Source: Pseudomonas kilonensis
GTDB lineage: Bacteria > Pseudomonadota > Gammaproteobacteria > Pseudomonadales > Pseudomonadaceae
Reading direction: 5' to 3'
Assembly: GCF_001269885.1 (NCBI RefSeq)
Contig: NZ_LHVH01000001.1
Coordinates: 39,343 to 103,342, forward strand
Length of the DNA stretch: 64,000 nucleotides
Shown here: positions 19,421 to 29,513 of the stretch, piece after piece
How the letters are laid out: every line of letters begins with the position of its first letter
How positions within the stretch are numbered: the first letter of the stretch is position 1
The notes under the pieces: model-generated
Told to the model about the DNA's origin: nothing
What the model saw: only the letters and a program-made list of their open reading frames with translations
Databases searched by the model: none
Made by a program: the position numbers and the translations under genes

Positions 19421-20398
19421 ATGGCCAAACGTATCCAGTTCAATTCCCACGGCGGTCCCGAAGTGCTCGAGTACGTCGATTACTCGCCTGCCGAGCCCGG
19501 CCCGCAGCAGGTGCGCGTCAGCAACAAGGCGATCGGCCTGAATTTCATCGACACCTACTACCGCAGCGGCCTTTATCCGCCACCGGCATTGCCATCGGGC
19601 CTGGGCGCCGAAGGCGCGGGCGTGGTCGAAGCGATCGGCTCGGACGTCACGCGGTTCAAGGTCGGCGATCGAGTGGCGTACGGCAGCGGCCCGCTGGGGG
19701 CCTACAGTGATGTGCATGTGTTGCCCGAGGCCAACCTGGTGCATCTGCCCGAATCCATCAGTTTCGAACAGGCGGCGGGCGTGATGCTCAAGGGCCTGAC
19801 CGTGCAGTATCTGCTGCGCCAGACCTATGAACTCAAGGGTGGCGAAACCATTCTGTTCCACGCCGCCGCTGGTGGTGTGGGTTCCCTGGCCTGCCAGTGG
19901 GCCAAGGCCTTGGGCGTGAAGCTGATCGGCACCGTCAGCTCGCCGGAAAAAGCCGCCATCGCCAAGTCCCACGGCGCTTGGGAAACCATCGACTACAGCA
20001 AGGAAAACGTCGCACAGCGGGTGCTGGAATTGACTGACGGCAAGAAGGTGCCCGTGGTGTACGACGGGGTTGGCAAGGACACTTGGTTGACGTCGCTGGA
20101 CAGCGTCGCCCCCCGTGGCCTGGTGGTGAGCTTCGGCAACGCCTCGGGTGCGGTGGACGGGGTGAACCTGGGAATTCTCTCGGCCAAGGGCTCGCTCTAC
20201 GTCACCCGCCCGACCTTGGCGACTTACGCCAACAACGCCGAAAACCTGCAACGCATGGCCGATGAACTGTTCGCAATGATCGCCAGCGGCAAGCTCACTG
20301 TGGACATCAACCAGCGTTACCCACTGGCGGAAGCGGCCAAGGCCCATACCGAGTTGTCGGCGCGGCGCACGACGGGGTCGACCATTCTCCTGCCTTGA
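19421..20398 (+). CDS. qor: NADPH:quinone reductase
   Basis: 325-aa zeta-crystallin-type oxidoreductase of the MDR family. The N-terminal GroES-like half contains AIGLNFIDTYYRSGLYP; the Rossmann half has AAAGGVGSLACQWAKALG around residues 149-166 and no zinc-ligand cysteines. It uses NADPH to reduce quinones one electron at a time in characterised relatives. AAGGAG at 19406-19411 is 9 nt from the ATG at 19421 and only 3 nt from the alternative GTG at 19415, so the ATG is chosen. Confidence 0.92.
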   Translation: MAKRIQFNSHGGPEVLEYVDYSPAEPGPQQVRVSNKAIGLNFIDTYYRSGLYPPPALPSGLGAEGAGVVEAIGSDVTRFKVGDRVAYGSGPLGAYSDVHVLPEANLVHLPESISFEQAAGVMLKGLTVQYLLRQTYELKGGETILFHAAAGGVGSLACQWAKALGVKLIGTVSSPEKAAIAKSHGAWETIDYSKENVAQRVLELTDGKKVPVVYDGVGKDTWLTSLDSVAPRGLVVSFGNASGAVDGVNLGILSAKGSLYVTRPTLATYANNAENLQRMADELFAMIASGKLTVDINQRYPLAEAAKAHTELSARRTTGSTILLP

Positions 20399-20421
20399 GT
20401 TACAGGGTGTTTGTGATGGCC

Positions 20422-21478
20422 TCATCGCGGGCAAGCCTTGCTCCCACAGGGTATGTTCTGTGGAAGCAGGCCATGCCCCCCACAGGCTATGTTCTGTGGA
20501 AGCAGGCCATGCCCCCCACAGGCTATGTTCTGTGGAAGCAGGCCATGCCCCCACAGGGTATGTTCTGTGGAAGTTGGCCATGCCCCCACAGGGTATGTTC
20601 TGTGGAAGTTGGCCATGCTCCCACAGTCCATGCTCTGTGGAGGCAGATCTCCCACAGGTCATGCTCTGTGAAAGTAGGCCTCCCACAGGCCATGTTCTGT
20701 GGAAGTAGATCTCCCACAGGCCATGCTCTGTGGAGGCAGATCTCCCACAGGTCATGCTCTGTGAAAGTAGGCCTCCCACAGGCCATGTTCTGTGGAGGCA
20801 GATCTCCCATAGGCCATGTTCTGTGGAGGCAGATCTCCCATAGGCCATGTTCTGTGGAGGCAGATCTCCCATAGGCCATGTTCTGTGGAGGCAGATCTCC
20901 CACAGGTCATGCTCTGTGGAGGCAGATCTCCCACAGGTCATGCTCTGTGAAAGTAGGCCTCCCACAGGCCATGTTCTGTGGAAGTAGATCTCCCACAGGC
21001 CATGCTCTGTGAAAGTAGGCCTCCCACAGGCCATGCTCTGTGGAGGTAGATCTCCCACAGGCTATGCTCTGTGAAAGTAGGCCTCCCACAGGCCATGCTC
21101 TGTGGAGGTAGATCTCCCATAGGCCATGCTCTGTGAAAGTAGGCCTCCCACAGGCCATGTTCTGTGGAAGTAGATCTCCCACAGGCCATGCTCTGTGGAG
21201 GTAGATCTCCCACAGGCCATGTTCTGTGGAGGTAGATCTCCCACAAGCCATGCTCTGTGGAGGCAGATCTCCCACAGGCCATGCTCTGTGGAGGTAGATC
21301 TCCCACAGGCCATGCTCTGTGGAGGTAGGTCTCCCACAGGCCATGCTCTGTGGAGGTAGGTCTCCCACAGGCCATGCTCTGTGGAGGCAGATCTCCCGCA
21401 GGCCATGCTCTGTGAAAGTAGGCCTCACTCCCACAGGTTTTACTCTGTGGGAGCAAGGCTTGCCCGCGATGAACGATG
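20422..21478. repeat. 31-bp tandem array (~32 units) bounded by REP halves
   Basis: About 1 kb between qor and tsaC holds roughly 32 tandem units. The first six are mostly 35-36 bp, the rest 31 bp. Each unit carries CCCACAG-GCCATGCT-CTGTGG, a short stem-loop, followed by a variable AGGTAGATCT or AAGTAGGCCT tail. The left edge is one half of a REP (ATCGCGGGCAAGCCTTGCTC) and the right edge its opposite half (TGTGGGAGCAAGGCTTGCCC). Because 31 is not a multiple of 3 and the unit lacks stops, long frames are open on both strands; they are not considered genes. Confidence 0.92.
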
Positions 21479-21486
21479 ACGCGGTA

Positions 21487-22044
21487 TCAGTCCGGGCGCA
21501 CGACCTTGCCAGTAGCGAGGTCGCGAATCACGCTGGGGTTCCTGCGCCCGCCCAGGTTGCCGCCCAGCACCAGGTCGATCTGCCCGCGGAAATACTGCTC
21601 GACGCGAATCCGCGTGCGCGCCGCCGGGCGTCCTTGGGGGTTGGCTGAGGTGGACACCAGCGGCCCCACCAATGAGCACAAATCGCGTACGGTGGGATGA
21701 TCGCTGACCCGCAGCGCGACGGTGTCGTGCACCCCGGTGATCCATTCCGGCAGCAGGTTCTGGTGCGGCACCAGCCAAGTATTGGGCCCCGGCCAGGTGC
21801 TGGCCATGCGGTCCATCCAGGTTTCGGGGAAGTCTTCGAACAGAAAGTCGAACTGGTGGATGTTGTCAGCCACCAGGATCAGGCCTTTGTCGGGCAGCCG
21901 CGACTTGATCGCCAGCAGGCGTTCCACCGCCTCCTCGTTCCATGGGTCACAACCCAGGCCCCAGACCGCTTCGGTTGGATAGGCAATCACCGCCCCGGCG
22001 CGAATTTCTCGCGCGGCTTGTTGCACACGCCAACTGTTGACCAT
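21487..22044 (-). CDS. tsaC: Threonylcarbamoyl-AMP synthase
   Basis: 185-aa YrdC/Sua5-family enzyme making threonylcarbamoyl-AMP from threonine, bicarbonate and ATP for the t6A37 modification of ANN-decoding tRNAs. The conserved KxR and SxN elements are visible as KSR (about residue 47) and STSAN (about 140), with the RNA-binding-like [12 protein letters not shown] near the start. It is the short single-domain form without the Sua5 C-terminal domain. It lies downstream of dprA on the same strand, as is usual in Pseudomonas. Confidence 0.94.
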   Translation of the reverse strand: MVNSWRVQQAAREIRAGAVIAYPTEAVWGLGCDPWNEEAVERLLAIKSRLPDKGLILVADNIHQFDFLFEDFPETWMDRMASTWPGPNTWLVPHQNLLPEWITGVHDTVALRVSDHPTVRDLCSLVGPLVSTSANPQGRPAARTRIRVEQYFRGQIDLVLGGNLGGRRNPSVIRDLATGKVVRPD

Positions 22045-22105
22045 GAAAGATTCTCCCGCAACGCAAATAAGGCTGTGGGCAGTTTACCGATCTTCCCCAT
22101 AAAAC

Positions 22106-23200
22106 CTAGCGCGCAAACCAGCGTCCGTTGTCGCAGGTGGCGCGGCCTTCCATCTCCAGTTCGGTCAACGCCGCCAGCACTTTGGGCAAGCCCCAGCCAC
22201 TGGCGTCGGCCAGCGCCTCACTGCTCAGCGGCGCGGCATGCAGCAGGCGCAGCAGCGGATGGGTCACGGGCACAGGCGCCGAGGCTGGCGACAACCGCTG
22301 CCAGCCGCGCAGCGCTTCGAGGATGTGCTCGACGGTTTCCACCAGCGCCGCACCGTCGCGGATCAACTGATGACAGCCCCGAGCCCCGGGGTGATGGATC
22401 GATCCAGGAATGGCATACACCTCGCGGCCCTGTTCCGCCGCCAGTCGCGCGGTGATCAGCGAACCGCTGGCGACACTGGCCTCCACCACCAGCACCCCCA
22501 GGGACAAACCGCTGATGATCCGGTTGCGCCGCGGAAAGTTGCTGGCGTGGGGCGGCGCGTCCAACGGGAACTCCGACAACACCGCGCTGCCCTGGGCAAT
22601 CATCGCGTCCGCCAGCCGACGATTGCGCTGTGGATAAAAATTTTCCAGGCCGGTGCCCAACACGCCGACGGTGCGCCCGCCAACGTCCAACGCCGCCTGA
22701 TGGGCCGCCGCATCGATGCCCAGGGCCAGGCCGCTGGTGATGACAAAACCGGCCCCGGCCAGGCTTCGGGAAAACGCCGCCGCGGTGTCCATGCCCGGCC
22801 GCGATGCCCGGCGACTGCCGACCATCGCCAGCTGGGGTTTTTCCAGGATCGAAGGGTCGCCAGCGACGAACAGCAGCGGCGGCGCGTCGCTGATCTGCGC
22901 CAGCAGCGCCGGGTAGTCGGGTTGGTCCCACATCAGTAAATGCTGGCCCGCACGCTCCAGCCAGGCCAATGCATGGGCGGCGCCGTCACGCACATCCGGG
23001 TTGCGCCGCGCCTCGGCACAGGCCAGCGGCAAGCCCAGCGCGCGCCAGGCGCTGGCCGGTGCACTGATGGCCTTGGAGGCCGAGCCGAAGGCCTCCATCA
23101 GCGTCATGAAACGTTTGGGTCCCAGCTCCGGCAAGCGGTGAAGGCGTAGCCGGGCCTCCAGTTCCGCAGGGGAAACCGGCGCAGATTCAGGCAGTGGCAT
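22106..23200 (-). CDS. dprA: DNA-processing protein DprA
   Basis: 364-aa cytoplasmic protein that loads RecA on incoming single-stranded DNA during transformation. Rossmann-like core: AMVGSRRASRPG about residues 134-145, ITSGLALGIDAAAHQAAL about 165-182, and GSAVLSEFPLDAPPHASNFPRRNRIISGLS. A C-terminal winged-helix DML1-like domain (LLRLLHAAPLSSEALADASG) follows. Upstream is the LysM gene and downstream tsaC, a conserved order. Confidence 0.95.
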   Translation of the reverse strand: MPLPESAPVSPAELEARLRLHRLPELGPKRFMTLMEAFGSASKAISAPASAWRALGLPLACAEARRNPDVRDGAAHALAWLERAGQHLLMWDQPDYPALLAQISDAPPLLFVAGDPSILEKPQLAMVGSRRASRPGMDTAAAFSRSLAGAGFVITSGLALGIDAAAHQAALDVGGRTVGVLGTGLENFYPQRNRRLADAMIAQGSAVLSEFPLDAPPHASNFPRRNRIISGLSLGVLVVEASVASGSLITARLAAEQGREVYAIPGSIHHPGARGCHQLIRDGAALVETVEHILEALRGWQRLSPASAPVPVTHPLLRLLHAAPLSSEALADASGWGLPKVLAALTELEMEGRATCDNGRWFAR

Positions 23201-23281
23201 GTGATCAATCCTTGATCGTTATGAGCCCCGTTCAAACGGGAACAAGCTGTGGATAACTCTGTTGGTAACTTGTGAGACCCG

Positions 23282-24307
23282 TTACGGATTACGGACCTTG
23301 TCGAGCACCGCCAACGAGCGCGATGCGTACAGCACCAGGCCATAGCTGAGCTTGTCGTAGGTGCGGAAAACCATCAGCAGGCCGGCCCGCTCGTCGGGGA
23401 TCTTCACCCGCTCGCCCGTGATACGGTCGCGTACGGTTTCACCGGTCTTCATCACCGCCAGCACATTGCCTTCGGCCAGCCCGTCGCGCCGGCCCTTGTT
23501 CAGGGTGACCACGTCCAGCGCACCGATCTGGGTCACGCCCCGGGGCACGTCCAGGATCAACCCGTGGATGTCCGATTTCGGCGCGCTGGGCATGAAGGTC
23601 GAATTGATCGAGCGCTCTTCGCCGCTGAACAGGCGATCACCCAGGCGCACTTCCTGGGTGGTGCGTTGCAGGGCCAGGGTGGTGACATCGCCCTCGCTGG
23701 CGACCACCTCGCCGCCGCCGATGTCGTCGGCGTTGATGCCCAGGAATTCCTTGGTCTCGGGGTCGGTGTAGACCTTGCCCTGGCGAAAGATACCGTACGC
23801 CGTCTGGTTCGCATCGAACGAGCCACGGGCAAAGACCCGATCGCCCATGCCGCTGAGCACCCGTTCGGCATTGCCGGCGACGACGTAGGGAGCCTTGTTG
23901 AAATCCTCAGGCGTGTCGACGATGCGGTTGCTCAGCAGGAAGCTGTTGATGGCTTGCAGCGGAATGCTCGGGATGGCGTCGGCCACTGGCGAACTGCGAA
24001 TGCGCGGCGACAGCTTGATGGTGCCGCGCGAGGTGCCGCGGTTGAGGGTCAGGCGCGGCTGGCCGTTGACGTAGACCAGCGACAGCGTGTCGCCCGGATA
24101 GATCAGGTTGGGGTTTTCGATCTGCGGGTTGGCCTGCCACAGCTCCGGCCATTTCCACGGCTCGCGCAGGTACTTGCCGGAAATGTCCCACAGTGTGTCC
24201 CCCGTCACCACCGTGTATTGCTGGGGAAAACCTTCCCGAAGTTGCACTTGCCCATGCGCGATACCGGCCGAGGCCAGGAGCAGCAGGGCGAGTAGTGATT
24301 TCCTCAT
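23282..24307 (-). CDS. Exported LysM-domain protein
   Basis: 341-aa protein with signal peptide (about residues 1-19, ending GIAHGQ), then a LysM domain (about 33-82: YTVVTGDTLWDISGKYLREPWKWPELW, with NPNLIYPGDTL) for peptidoglycan binding. The remaining ~250 residues are a conserved domain of unknown function (VFARGSFDANQTAYGIFRQG, DVVTLNKGRRDGLAEGNVLAV) seen in the homologues upstream of dprA in gammaproteobacteria. It is divergent from def across 170 bp. Confidence 0.9.
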   Translation of the reverse strand: MRKSLLALLLLASAGIAHGQVQLREGFPQQYTVVTGDTLWDISGKYLREPWKWPELWQANPQIENPNLIYPGDTLSLVYVNGQPRLTLNRGTSRGTIKLSPRIRSSPVADAIPSIPLQAINSFLLSNRIVDTPEDFNKAPYVVAGNAERVLSGMGDRVFARGSFDANQTAYGIFRQGKVYTDPETKEFLGINADDIGGGEVVASEGDVTTLALQRTTQEVRLGDRLFSGEERSINSTFMPSAPKSDIHGLILDVPRGVTQIGALDVVTLNKGRRDGLAEGNVLAVMKTGETVRDRITGERVKIPDERAGLLMVFRTYDKLSYGLVLYASRSLAVLDKVRNP

Positions 24308-24476
24308 GCGGTGAATCCCTTTATTATGTGCGTTCGCGTAAAACGCCAGAGCCCCCGTGGCTCGCTGCTTAAGGAGCTATTCTCCACAAGCGCATCGTTT
24401 TACAACGGTAGCCTGCATCCCAAGACACGCCAGGCGAGCCACCCGACTTTACCTCACACGTGCATTTATCAAGCTT

Positions 24477-24983
24477 ATGGCCATTTTGAACATTCTCGAA
24501 TTTCCGGACCCGCGCCTGCGCACTATCGCCAAACCGGTGGCCGTAGTGGACGACGAAGTGCGTCAGTTGGTCGATGACATGTTTGAAACAATGTATGAAG
24601 CGCCAGGCATCGGCCTCGCCGCGACCCAGGTCAACGTGCACAAGCGTATCGTCGTCATGGACCTCTCCGAAGACCGCAGCGAACCGCGGGTGTTCATCAA
24701 CCCCGAGTTCGAAACCCTGACCGACGAGATGGACCAATACCAGGAAGGCTGCCTCTCGGTACCGGGCTTCTACGAAAACGTCGACCGCCCACAGAAGGTC
24801 AAGATCAAGGCCCTGGACCGTGACGGCCAGCCTTATGAACTGATCGCCGAAGGTTTGCTGGCGGTGTGCATCCAGCACGAGTGTGACCACCTCAATGGCA
24901 AGTTGTTCGTGGATTACCTGTCTACCCTCAAGCGTGACCGCATCAAGAAAAAACTGGAAAAACTTCATCGCCAGAATGCTTGA
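24477..24983 (+). CDS. def: Peptide deformylase
   Basis: 168-aa Fe2+/Zn2+ hydrolase removing the formyl group from nascent proteins. The three motifs are intact: GIGLAATQ (residues 44-51), EGCLS with metal ligand Cys92, and QHECDHL with His134, Glu135 and His138. The frame is open 40 codons further upstream, but [15 protein letters not shown] at 24477 is the usual N-terminus. No strong Shine-Dalgarno sequence precedes it. It lies upstream of fmt with a terminator between them. Confidence 0.97.
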   Translation: MAILNILEFPDPRLRTIAKPVAVVDDEVRQLVDDMFETMYEAPGIGLAATQVNVHKRIVVMDLSEDRSEPRVFINPEFETLTDEMDQYQEGCLSVPGFYENVDRPQKVKIKALDRDGQPYELIAEGLLAVCIQHECDHLNGKLFVDYLSTLKRDRIKKKLEKLHRQNA

Positions 24984-24995
24984 TGCCCCCCTTCA

Positions 24996-25026
24996 AAGGC
25001 TTGCCGCGGCAAGCCTTTTTCTTTTT
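24996..25026 (+). terminator. Rho-independent terminator after def
   Basis: AAAGGCTTGCC-GC-GGCAAGCCTTT hairpin followed by TTCTTTTT. It lies 13 bp beyond the def stop and 28 bp before fmt, so def and fmt are either separated or coupled by read-through. Confidence 0.9.
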
Positions 25027-25054
25027 GCGACTGCTTTGTAATTGAGAGCTACCC

Positions 25055-26014
25055 ATGACTGAGCCACTGCGCATCGTCTTTGCCGGCACTCCCGAATTTG
25101 CCGCCGAACACCTCAAGGCCCTGCTGGCCAGCCCCCATGAAATCGTCGCGGTCTACACCCAGCCGGACCGGCCGGCCGGTCGCGGGCAAAAACTGATGCC
25201 CAGCCCGGTCAAGCAACTGGCCCTGGAGCACGGTATCGAGGTGTTGCAGCCGCCGACCCTGCGCGACGCGCAAGCCCAGGCCGAACTGGCGGCGCTCAAG
25301 CCGGACTTGATGGTGGTGGTCGCCTACGGCCTGATCCTGCCGCAAGTGGTGCTGGACATCCCGCGTCTGGGTTGCATCAACAGCCACGCTTCGCTGCTGC
25401 CGCGCTGGCGCGGTGCCGCGCCGATCCAGCGCGCCGTGGAAGCGGGCGATGCCGAGAGCGGCGTGACCGTGATGCGCATGGAAGCCGGCCTGGACACCGG
25501 GCCGATGCTGCTCAAGGTCAGCACCCCCATCAGCGCCGACGACACCGGTGGCAGCCTGCACGACCGCCTCGCGCTGATCGGCCCACCAGCAGTGATCCAG
25601 GCGATTGCCGGCCTGGCCGCAGGCACGCTGGAGGGCGAGGTGCAGGACGACAGCCTCGCCACCTACGCGCACAAACTGAACAAGGACGAAGCCCGCATCG
25701 ACTGGAGCCGCCCAGCCGTTAAGCTGGAGCGCCTGGTGCGCGCCTTCAACCCTTGGCCGATCTGCCACAGCACCTTGAACGGCGAAGCCCTGAAAGTGCT
25801 GGCGGCCAGTTACGCCGAAGGGAAGGGCGCACCCGGTGAAATCCTCAGCGCCAGCAAGGATGGCCTGGTCGTGGCCTGCGGTGAACAGGCGCTGTGCCTG
25901 ACGCGCCTGCAACTGCCCGGCGGCAAGGCACTGAATTTCAGCGACCTGTTCAACAGCCGCCGTGAGAAATTCGCCGTCGGCACCGTCCTCGGCCAAGCGA
26001 CGGACGCCTCATGA
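25055..26014 (+). CDS. fmt: Methionyl-tRNA formyltransferase
   Basis: 319-aa enzyme transferring the formyl group from 10-formyl-THF to initiator Met-tRNA. N-terminal catalytic domain: [16 protein letters not shown], the folate/catalytic segment [20 protein letters not shown] (about residues 110-129; catalytic Asn/His/Asp in GCINSHAS and beyond), and [16 protein letters not shown]. The C-terminal OB-like domain binds tRNA. The stop overlaps the rsmB start by 4 bp, so the two are translationally coupled. Confidence 0.97.
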   Translation: MTEPLRIVFAGTPEFAAEHLKALLASPHEIVAVYTQPDRPAGRGQKLMPSPVKQLALEHGIEVLQPPTLRDAQAQAELAALKPDLMVVVAYGLILPQVVLDIPRLGCINSHASLLPRWRGAAPIQRAVEAGDAESGVTVMRMEAGLDTGPMLLKVSTPISADDTGGSLHDRLALIGPPAVIQAIAGLAAGTLEGEVQDDSLATYAHKLNKDEARIDWSRPAVKLERLVRAFNPWPICHSTLNGEALKVLAASYAEGKGAPGEILSASKDGLVVACGEQALCLTRLQLPGGKALNFSDLFNSRREKFAVGTVLGQATDAS

Positions 26015-27321
26015 ACCCGCGTCTGGCCGCCGCCAAGGCACTTGCCGCCGTCCTCAGCGGCAAAGCCTCCCTCAACAGCTCCCTGCCGACCCAACTGGAC
26101 AAGGTCGAAGACCGTGATCGCGGCTTCACCCAAGACCTGGCGTTCGGCACCGCCCGCTGGCAGCCGCGGCTGTCGGCCCTAGCGGCCAAGCTGCTGCAGA
26201 AGCCGTTCAAGGCCGCCGATGCCGACGTCGAGGCGCTGCTGCTGGTGGGGCTCTATCAACTGCTCTACACCCGCGTCCCGGCCCACGCCGCCATCGGCGA
26301 AACCGTGGGCTGCGCCGACAAGCTGAAGAAGCCTTGGGCCAAGGCCCTGATCAATGCCGTGTTGCGCCGCGCCCAGCGGGAAAGCGAAACCCTACTGGCC
26401 GAGCTGGAGCACGACCCGGTAGTCCGCACGGCGCACCCGCGCTGGTTGCAGAAATCTCTGAAGGCGTTCTGGCCCGAGCAATGGGAAGCCATCTGCGCCG
26501 CCAACAATGCCCACCCGCCGATGATCCTGCGGGTCAACCGCCGCCACCATACCCGCGACGCCTACCTGGCGTTGCTGGGCGAGGCGGGCATCCCGGCCAT
26601 CCCGTGCCCGTACAGCCGCGACGGCATCGTCCTGGAAACCCCGGGCGATGTGCGTGCCTTGCCGGGCTTTGCCGAGGGCTGGATCAGCGTCCAGGACGAA
26701 GCCGCCCAACTGGCCGCCGACCTGCTGGAACTGGCGCCCGGCCAACGGGTGCTGGACGCCTGCTGCGCGCCGGGCGGCAAGACCTGTCACATCCTCGAGG
26801 TCGAGCCGAAGCTGGCCGGTGTGGTGGCGGTGGACCTGGAAGCCAAGCGCCTGGTGCGCGTGAAGGAAAACCTCGAGCGTCTGGGCCTGGAGGCTGAGCT
26901 GATCGCCGCCGACGGCCGCGACACCGCGACCTGGTGGGACGGCAAGCCGTTCCAGCGCATCCTCCTCGACGCCCCATGCTCGGCCACCGGCGTGATCCGC
27001 CGCCATCCGGACATCAAGCTCACCCGCCAGCCGGACGACATTGCCGCGCTGGCCGTGTTGCAGGGCGAACTGCTCGATGCCCTGTGGCCAACCCTGGACG
27101 TGGGCGGCATGCTGCTCTACGCCACCTGCTCGACCTTGCCGACCGAGAACACCGACGTGATCGACGCCTTCCTCGCCCGCACCCCAGGCGCACGGGAGCT
27201 GGACATTGCCAGCCAGGCCGGCCTGAAGCAGCCCCATGGCCGCCAGTTACTGGCCCAGGAAGGCGGTCATGACGGGTTCTACTACGCCAAGCTGATCAAG
27301 ATCGCCGCCGCACGCGGTTAA
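26011..27321 (+). CDS. rsmB: 16S rRNA m5C967 methyltransferase
   Basis: 436-aa SAM-dependent enzyme modifying C967 of 16S rRNA. The N-terminal ~140 residues are the NusB-like domain ([33 protein letters not shown]). The C-terminal methyltransferase domain has the SAM loop [13 protein letters not shown] (about residues 251-263), the [17 protein letters not shown] segment and the catalytic cysteine in [13 protein letters not shown]. Operon fmt-rsmB-trkA is conserved in Pseudomonas; trkA starts 24 bp downstream. Confidence 0.97.
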   Translation: MNPRLAAAKALAAVLSGKASLNSSLPTQLDKVEDRDRGFTQDLAFGTARWQPRLSALAAKLLQKPFKAADADVEALLLVGLYQLLYTRVPAHAAIGETVGCADKLKKPWAKALINAVLRRAQRESETLLAELEHDPVVRTAHPRWLQKSLKAFWPEQWEAICAANNAHPPMILRVNRRHHTRDAYLALLGEAGIPAIPCPYSRDGIVLETPGDVRALPGFAEGWISVQDEAAQLAADLLELAPGQRVLDACCAPGGKTCHILEVEPKLAGVVAVDLEAKRLVRVKENLERLGLEAELIAADGRDTATWWDGKPFQRILLDAPCSATGVIRRHPDIKLTRQPDDIAALAVLQGELLDALWPTLDVGGMLLYATCSTLPTENTDVIDAFLARTPGARELDIASQAGLKQPHGRQLLAQEGGHDGFYYAKLIKIAAARG

Positions 27322-27345
27322 GACCGATTCGATAGGAGTGACTGG

Positions 27346-28719
27346 ATGAAAATCATCATCCTCGGCGCAGGACAAGTCGGCGGTTCGCTGGCGGAACACC
27401 TGGCCAGCGAGGCCAACGACATCACCGTGGTCGACACCGACGGTGAGCGCCTGCGCGACTTGGGCGACCGCCTCGACATCCGCACTGTGCAAGGCCGCGG
27501 CTCGTTGCCGACGGTGCTGCGCCAGGCCGGCGCCGACGACGCCGACATGCTGGTGGCCGTGACCAACAGCGACGAAACCAACATGGTCGCCTGCCAGGTC
27601 GCCCACACGTTGTTCCACACCCCGACCAAGATCGCCCGGGTGCGCGAAGCGTCCTACCTGACCCGCGCCGACCTGTTCGACAACGAAGCGATCCCGGTGG
27701 ACGTGCTGATCAGCCCTGAGCAGGTGGTGACCAACTACATCAAGCGCCTGATCGAGCACCCCGGCGCCTTGCAGGTGATCGACTTTGCCGAAGGCAAGGC
27801 ACAACTGGTGGCGGTCAAGGCCTACTACGGTGGGCCGCTGGTGGGCCAGCAACTGCGCCAGTTGCGCGAGCACATGCCGAATGTGGATACCCGCGTTGCA
27901 GCGATTTTCCGCCGTGACCGGCCGATCCTGCCCCAGGGCGACACGGTGATCGAAGCCGACGACGAAGTGTTTTTCATCGCCGCCAAAGCGAACATTCGCG
28001 CGGTCATGAGCGAAATGCGCCGCCTGGACGAGAACTACAAGCGCATCGTCATCGCTGGCGGCGGGCAGATCGGCGAGCGCCTGGCCGAAGCCATCGAAAG
28101 TCGCTACCAGGTCAAGATCATCGAGATGAACCCGGCGCGCTGCCGCTACCTCTCCGACACCCTCGACAGCACCGTGGTGCTGCAGGGCAGTGCTTCGGAC
28201 CGCGACCTGCTGCTGGAAGAAAACATCGCCGACGCCGACATCTTCCTGGCCCTGACCAACGACGACGAAGCCAACATCATGTCGTCGCTACTGGCCAAGC
28301 GCCTGGGGGCGAAGAAGGTCATGACCATCATCAACAACCCGGCTTACGTCGACCTGATCCAGGGCGGCGACATCGACATCGCCATCAGCCCGCAACTGGC
28401 AACCATCGGCACCTTGCTGGCCCACGTGCGCCGCGGCGACATCGTCAGCGTCCACTCCCTGCGCCGCGGCGCGGCCGAAGCCATCGAAGCCATTGCCCAC
28501 GGCGATGCCAAGTCCAGCAAAGTGATCGGCAAAGCCATCCGCGACATCGGCCTGCCACCGGGCACCACCATCGGCGCGATCATCCGCGACGAACAAGTGC
28601 TGATCGCCCACGACGACACCGTGATCCAGACCGGCGACCATGTGATCCTGTTCCTGGTGGACAAGAAGCACATTCGCGACGTCGAGAAGCTGTTCCATGT
28701 GGGGTTGAGTTTCTTCTGA
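27346..28719 (+). CDS. trkA: Trk potassium uptake system regulatory subunit TrkA
   Basis: 457-aa peripheral membrane NAD(H)-binding gating subunit of the Trk K+ channel. Two RCK halves are present: Rossmann loop [14 protein letters not shown] at residues 6-19 and a second [14 protein letters not shown] at about 239-252, each followed by a TrkA_C domain ([15 protein letters not shown] and [15 protein letters not shown]). Length is standard. The membrane partner TrkH/TrkG is not in the window. Confidence 0.97.
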   Translation: MKIIILGAGQVGGSLAEHLASEANDITVVDTDGERLRDLGDRLDIRTVQGRGSLPTVLRQAGADDADMLVAVTNSDETNMVACQVAHTLFHTPTKIARVREASYLTRADLFDNEAIPVDVLISPEQVVTNYIKRLIEHPGALQVIDFAEGKAQLVAVKAYYGGPLVGQQLRQLREHMPNVDTRVAAIFRRDRPILPQGDTVIEADDEVFFIAAKANIRAVMSEMRRLDENYKRIVIAGGGQIGERLAEAIESRYQVKIIEMNPARCRYLSDTLDSTVVLQGSASDRDLLLEENIADADIFLALTNDDEANIMSSLLAKRLGAKKVMTIINNPAYVDLIQGGDIDIAISPQLATIGTLLAHVRRGDIVSVHSLRRGAAEAIEAIAHGDAKSSKVIGKAIRDIGLPPGTTIGAIIRDEQVLIAHDDTVIQTGDHVILFLVDKKHIRDVEKLFHVGLSFF

Positions 28720-28727
28720 CCACCACG

Positions 28728-28838
28728 GATCGTTCCCACGCTCTGCGTGGGAATGCCTCTACGGACGCTCTGCGTTCGGCTCTTGAGGGGACGCAGAGCG
28801 TCCCGGGCTGCATTCCCACGCAGAGCGTGGGAACGATC
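28728..28838. repeat. B-family repeat (GATCGTTCCCACGCTCTGCG)
   Basis: Inverted pair about 111 bp long: GATCGTTCCCACGCTCTGCG at the left end, its complement at the right, and an inner arm GGACGCTCTGCG/CGCAGAGCGTCC. A second copy is at 39631-39740. It is unrelated in sequence to the TGTGGGAGC REPs. Confidence 0.9.
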
Positions 28839-28860
28839 TTAGTCATGAGGAGTTTTTAAA

Positions 28861-29172
28861 ATGCTCGACTCCCTGGAAAAAATGCTCGCCAAGGGCGTGG
28901 ACAACGCCCTCCTGCGCTTCGGCCTCGGCAAAGGCTACCTAGACCTAGGCGAATTCCCCCGCGCCGCCGAACACCTCCAACGCTGCGTCGAATTCGACCC
29001 CAAATACTCAGCCGCCTGGAAACTCCTAGGCAAGGCCCACCAAGGCCAAGGCAACCTACCGGCAGCCCGCCAAGCCTGGCAACAAGGCCTGGAAGCCGCC
29101 CGAGCCCACGGCGACAAACAAGCCGAAAAAGAAATGACCGTATTCCTCAAAAAACTGGATCGCCACCCCTGA
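28861..29172 (+). CDS. Tetratricopeptide repeat protein
   Basis: 103-aa protein made of about two and a half TPR units: ALLRFGLGKGYLDLGEFPRA (about 16-35), HLQRCVEFDPKYSAAWKLLG and GQGNLPAARQAWQQGLEAA. TPRs mediate protein contacts; the partner is unknown. ATGAGGAG at 28843-28850 gives a ribosome-binding site about 10 nt upstream of the start. The codon choice is slightly AT-richer and CTA-containing compared with trkA. Its last ~27 bp (ending KKLDRHP-stop) recur at 32694-32720 and, more diverged, at 42791-42827. Confidence 0.85.
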   Translation: MLDSLEKMLAKGVDNALLRFGLGKGYLDLGEFPRAAEHLQRCVEFDPKYSAAWKLLGKAHQGQGNLPAARQAWQQGLEAARAHGDKQAEKEMTVFLKKLDRHP

Positions 29173-29183
29173 ATGCCACGCAC

Positions 29184-29330
29184 CTGTGGCGAGGGAGCTT
29201 GCTCCCGCTTGAGTGCGCAGCACTCACAAAAAAGCCCACCACGTTCTCAATACCAGCCCGCCAACCAGCCAACACACAAAACCCCTGTGGCGAGGGGATT
29301 CATCCCCGCTGGGCTGCGCAGCAGCCCCAA
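29184..29330. repeat. C-family repeats (CTGTGGCGAGGG...) downstream of TPR gene
   Basis: Two copies in the same direction: one with GCTTGCTCCCGCTTGAGTGC (29184-29230), one with GATTCATCCCCGCTGGGCTG and GCGCAGCAGCCCC (29284-29330). With the E repeat at 29366 and a GGGGGG-CAAGATGT-CCCCCC hairpin at about 29448-29467, they fill the 341-bp gap before the HNH gene. No gene was seen here. Confidence 0.75.
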
Positions 29331-29365
29331 ATAGCCAGCGCGGACAGAGACTTCTCGCTAATAGA

Positions 29366-29390
29366 TGTCTGCTATCGGCCAAAAGCGGTC
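29366..29390. repeat. E-family 25-bp repeat, copy 1 (flanks Septu cassette)
   Basis: TGTCTGCTATCGGCC-N5-CGGTC. The copy at 31595-31619 is in the same orientation and matches at 18 of 25 positions, with both ends conserved. The two copies bracket the HNH/ATPase gene pair. Confidence 0.7.
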
Positions 29391-29513
29391 CTACACGATC
29401 GTTTAGAAACATTCCATGACTAACTACCAAACACCATAGCGAAGATCGGGGGGCAAGATGTCCCCCCTTCAATCAGAGTGGTTGGTAAGCTTCCAGTTTA
29501 ACTTTTTGGCATT

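Noticed and set aside
19367..21058. 563-aa minus-strand frame through the 31-bp array
   Set aside because: Its repetitive part is translation of the tandem array, and the rest is antisense to qor. All frames of the array are open because the unit has no stop, and no ribosome-binding site is present.
20422..21478. CRISPR array
   Set aside because: Units are contiguous and vary together; there are no unique spacers and no cas genes.
29448..29467. Terminator after ptuB
   Set aside because: The GGGGGG/CCCCCC hairpin lacks a T-run in the minus-strand direction, so it is mentioned but not called.
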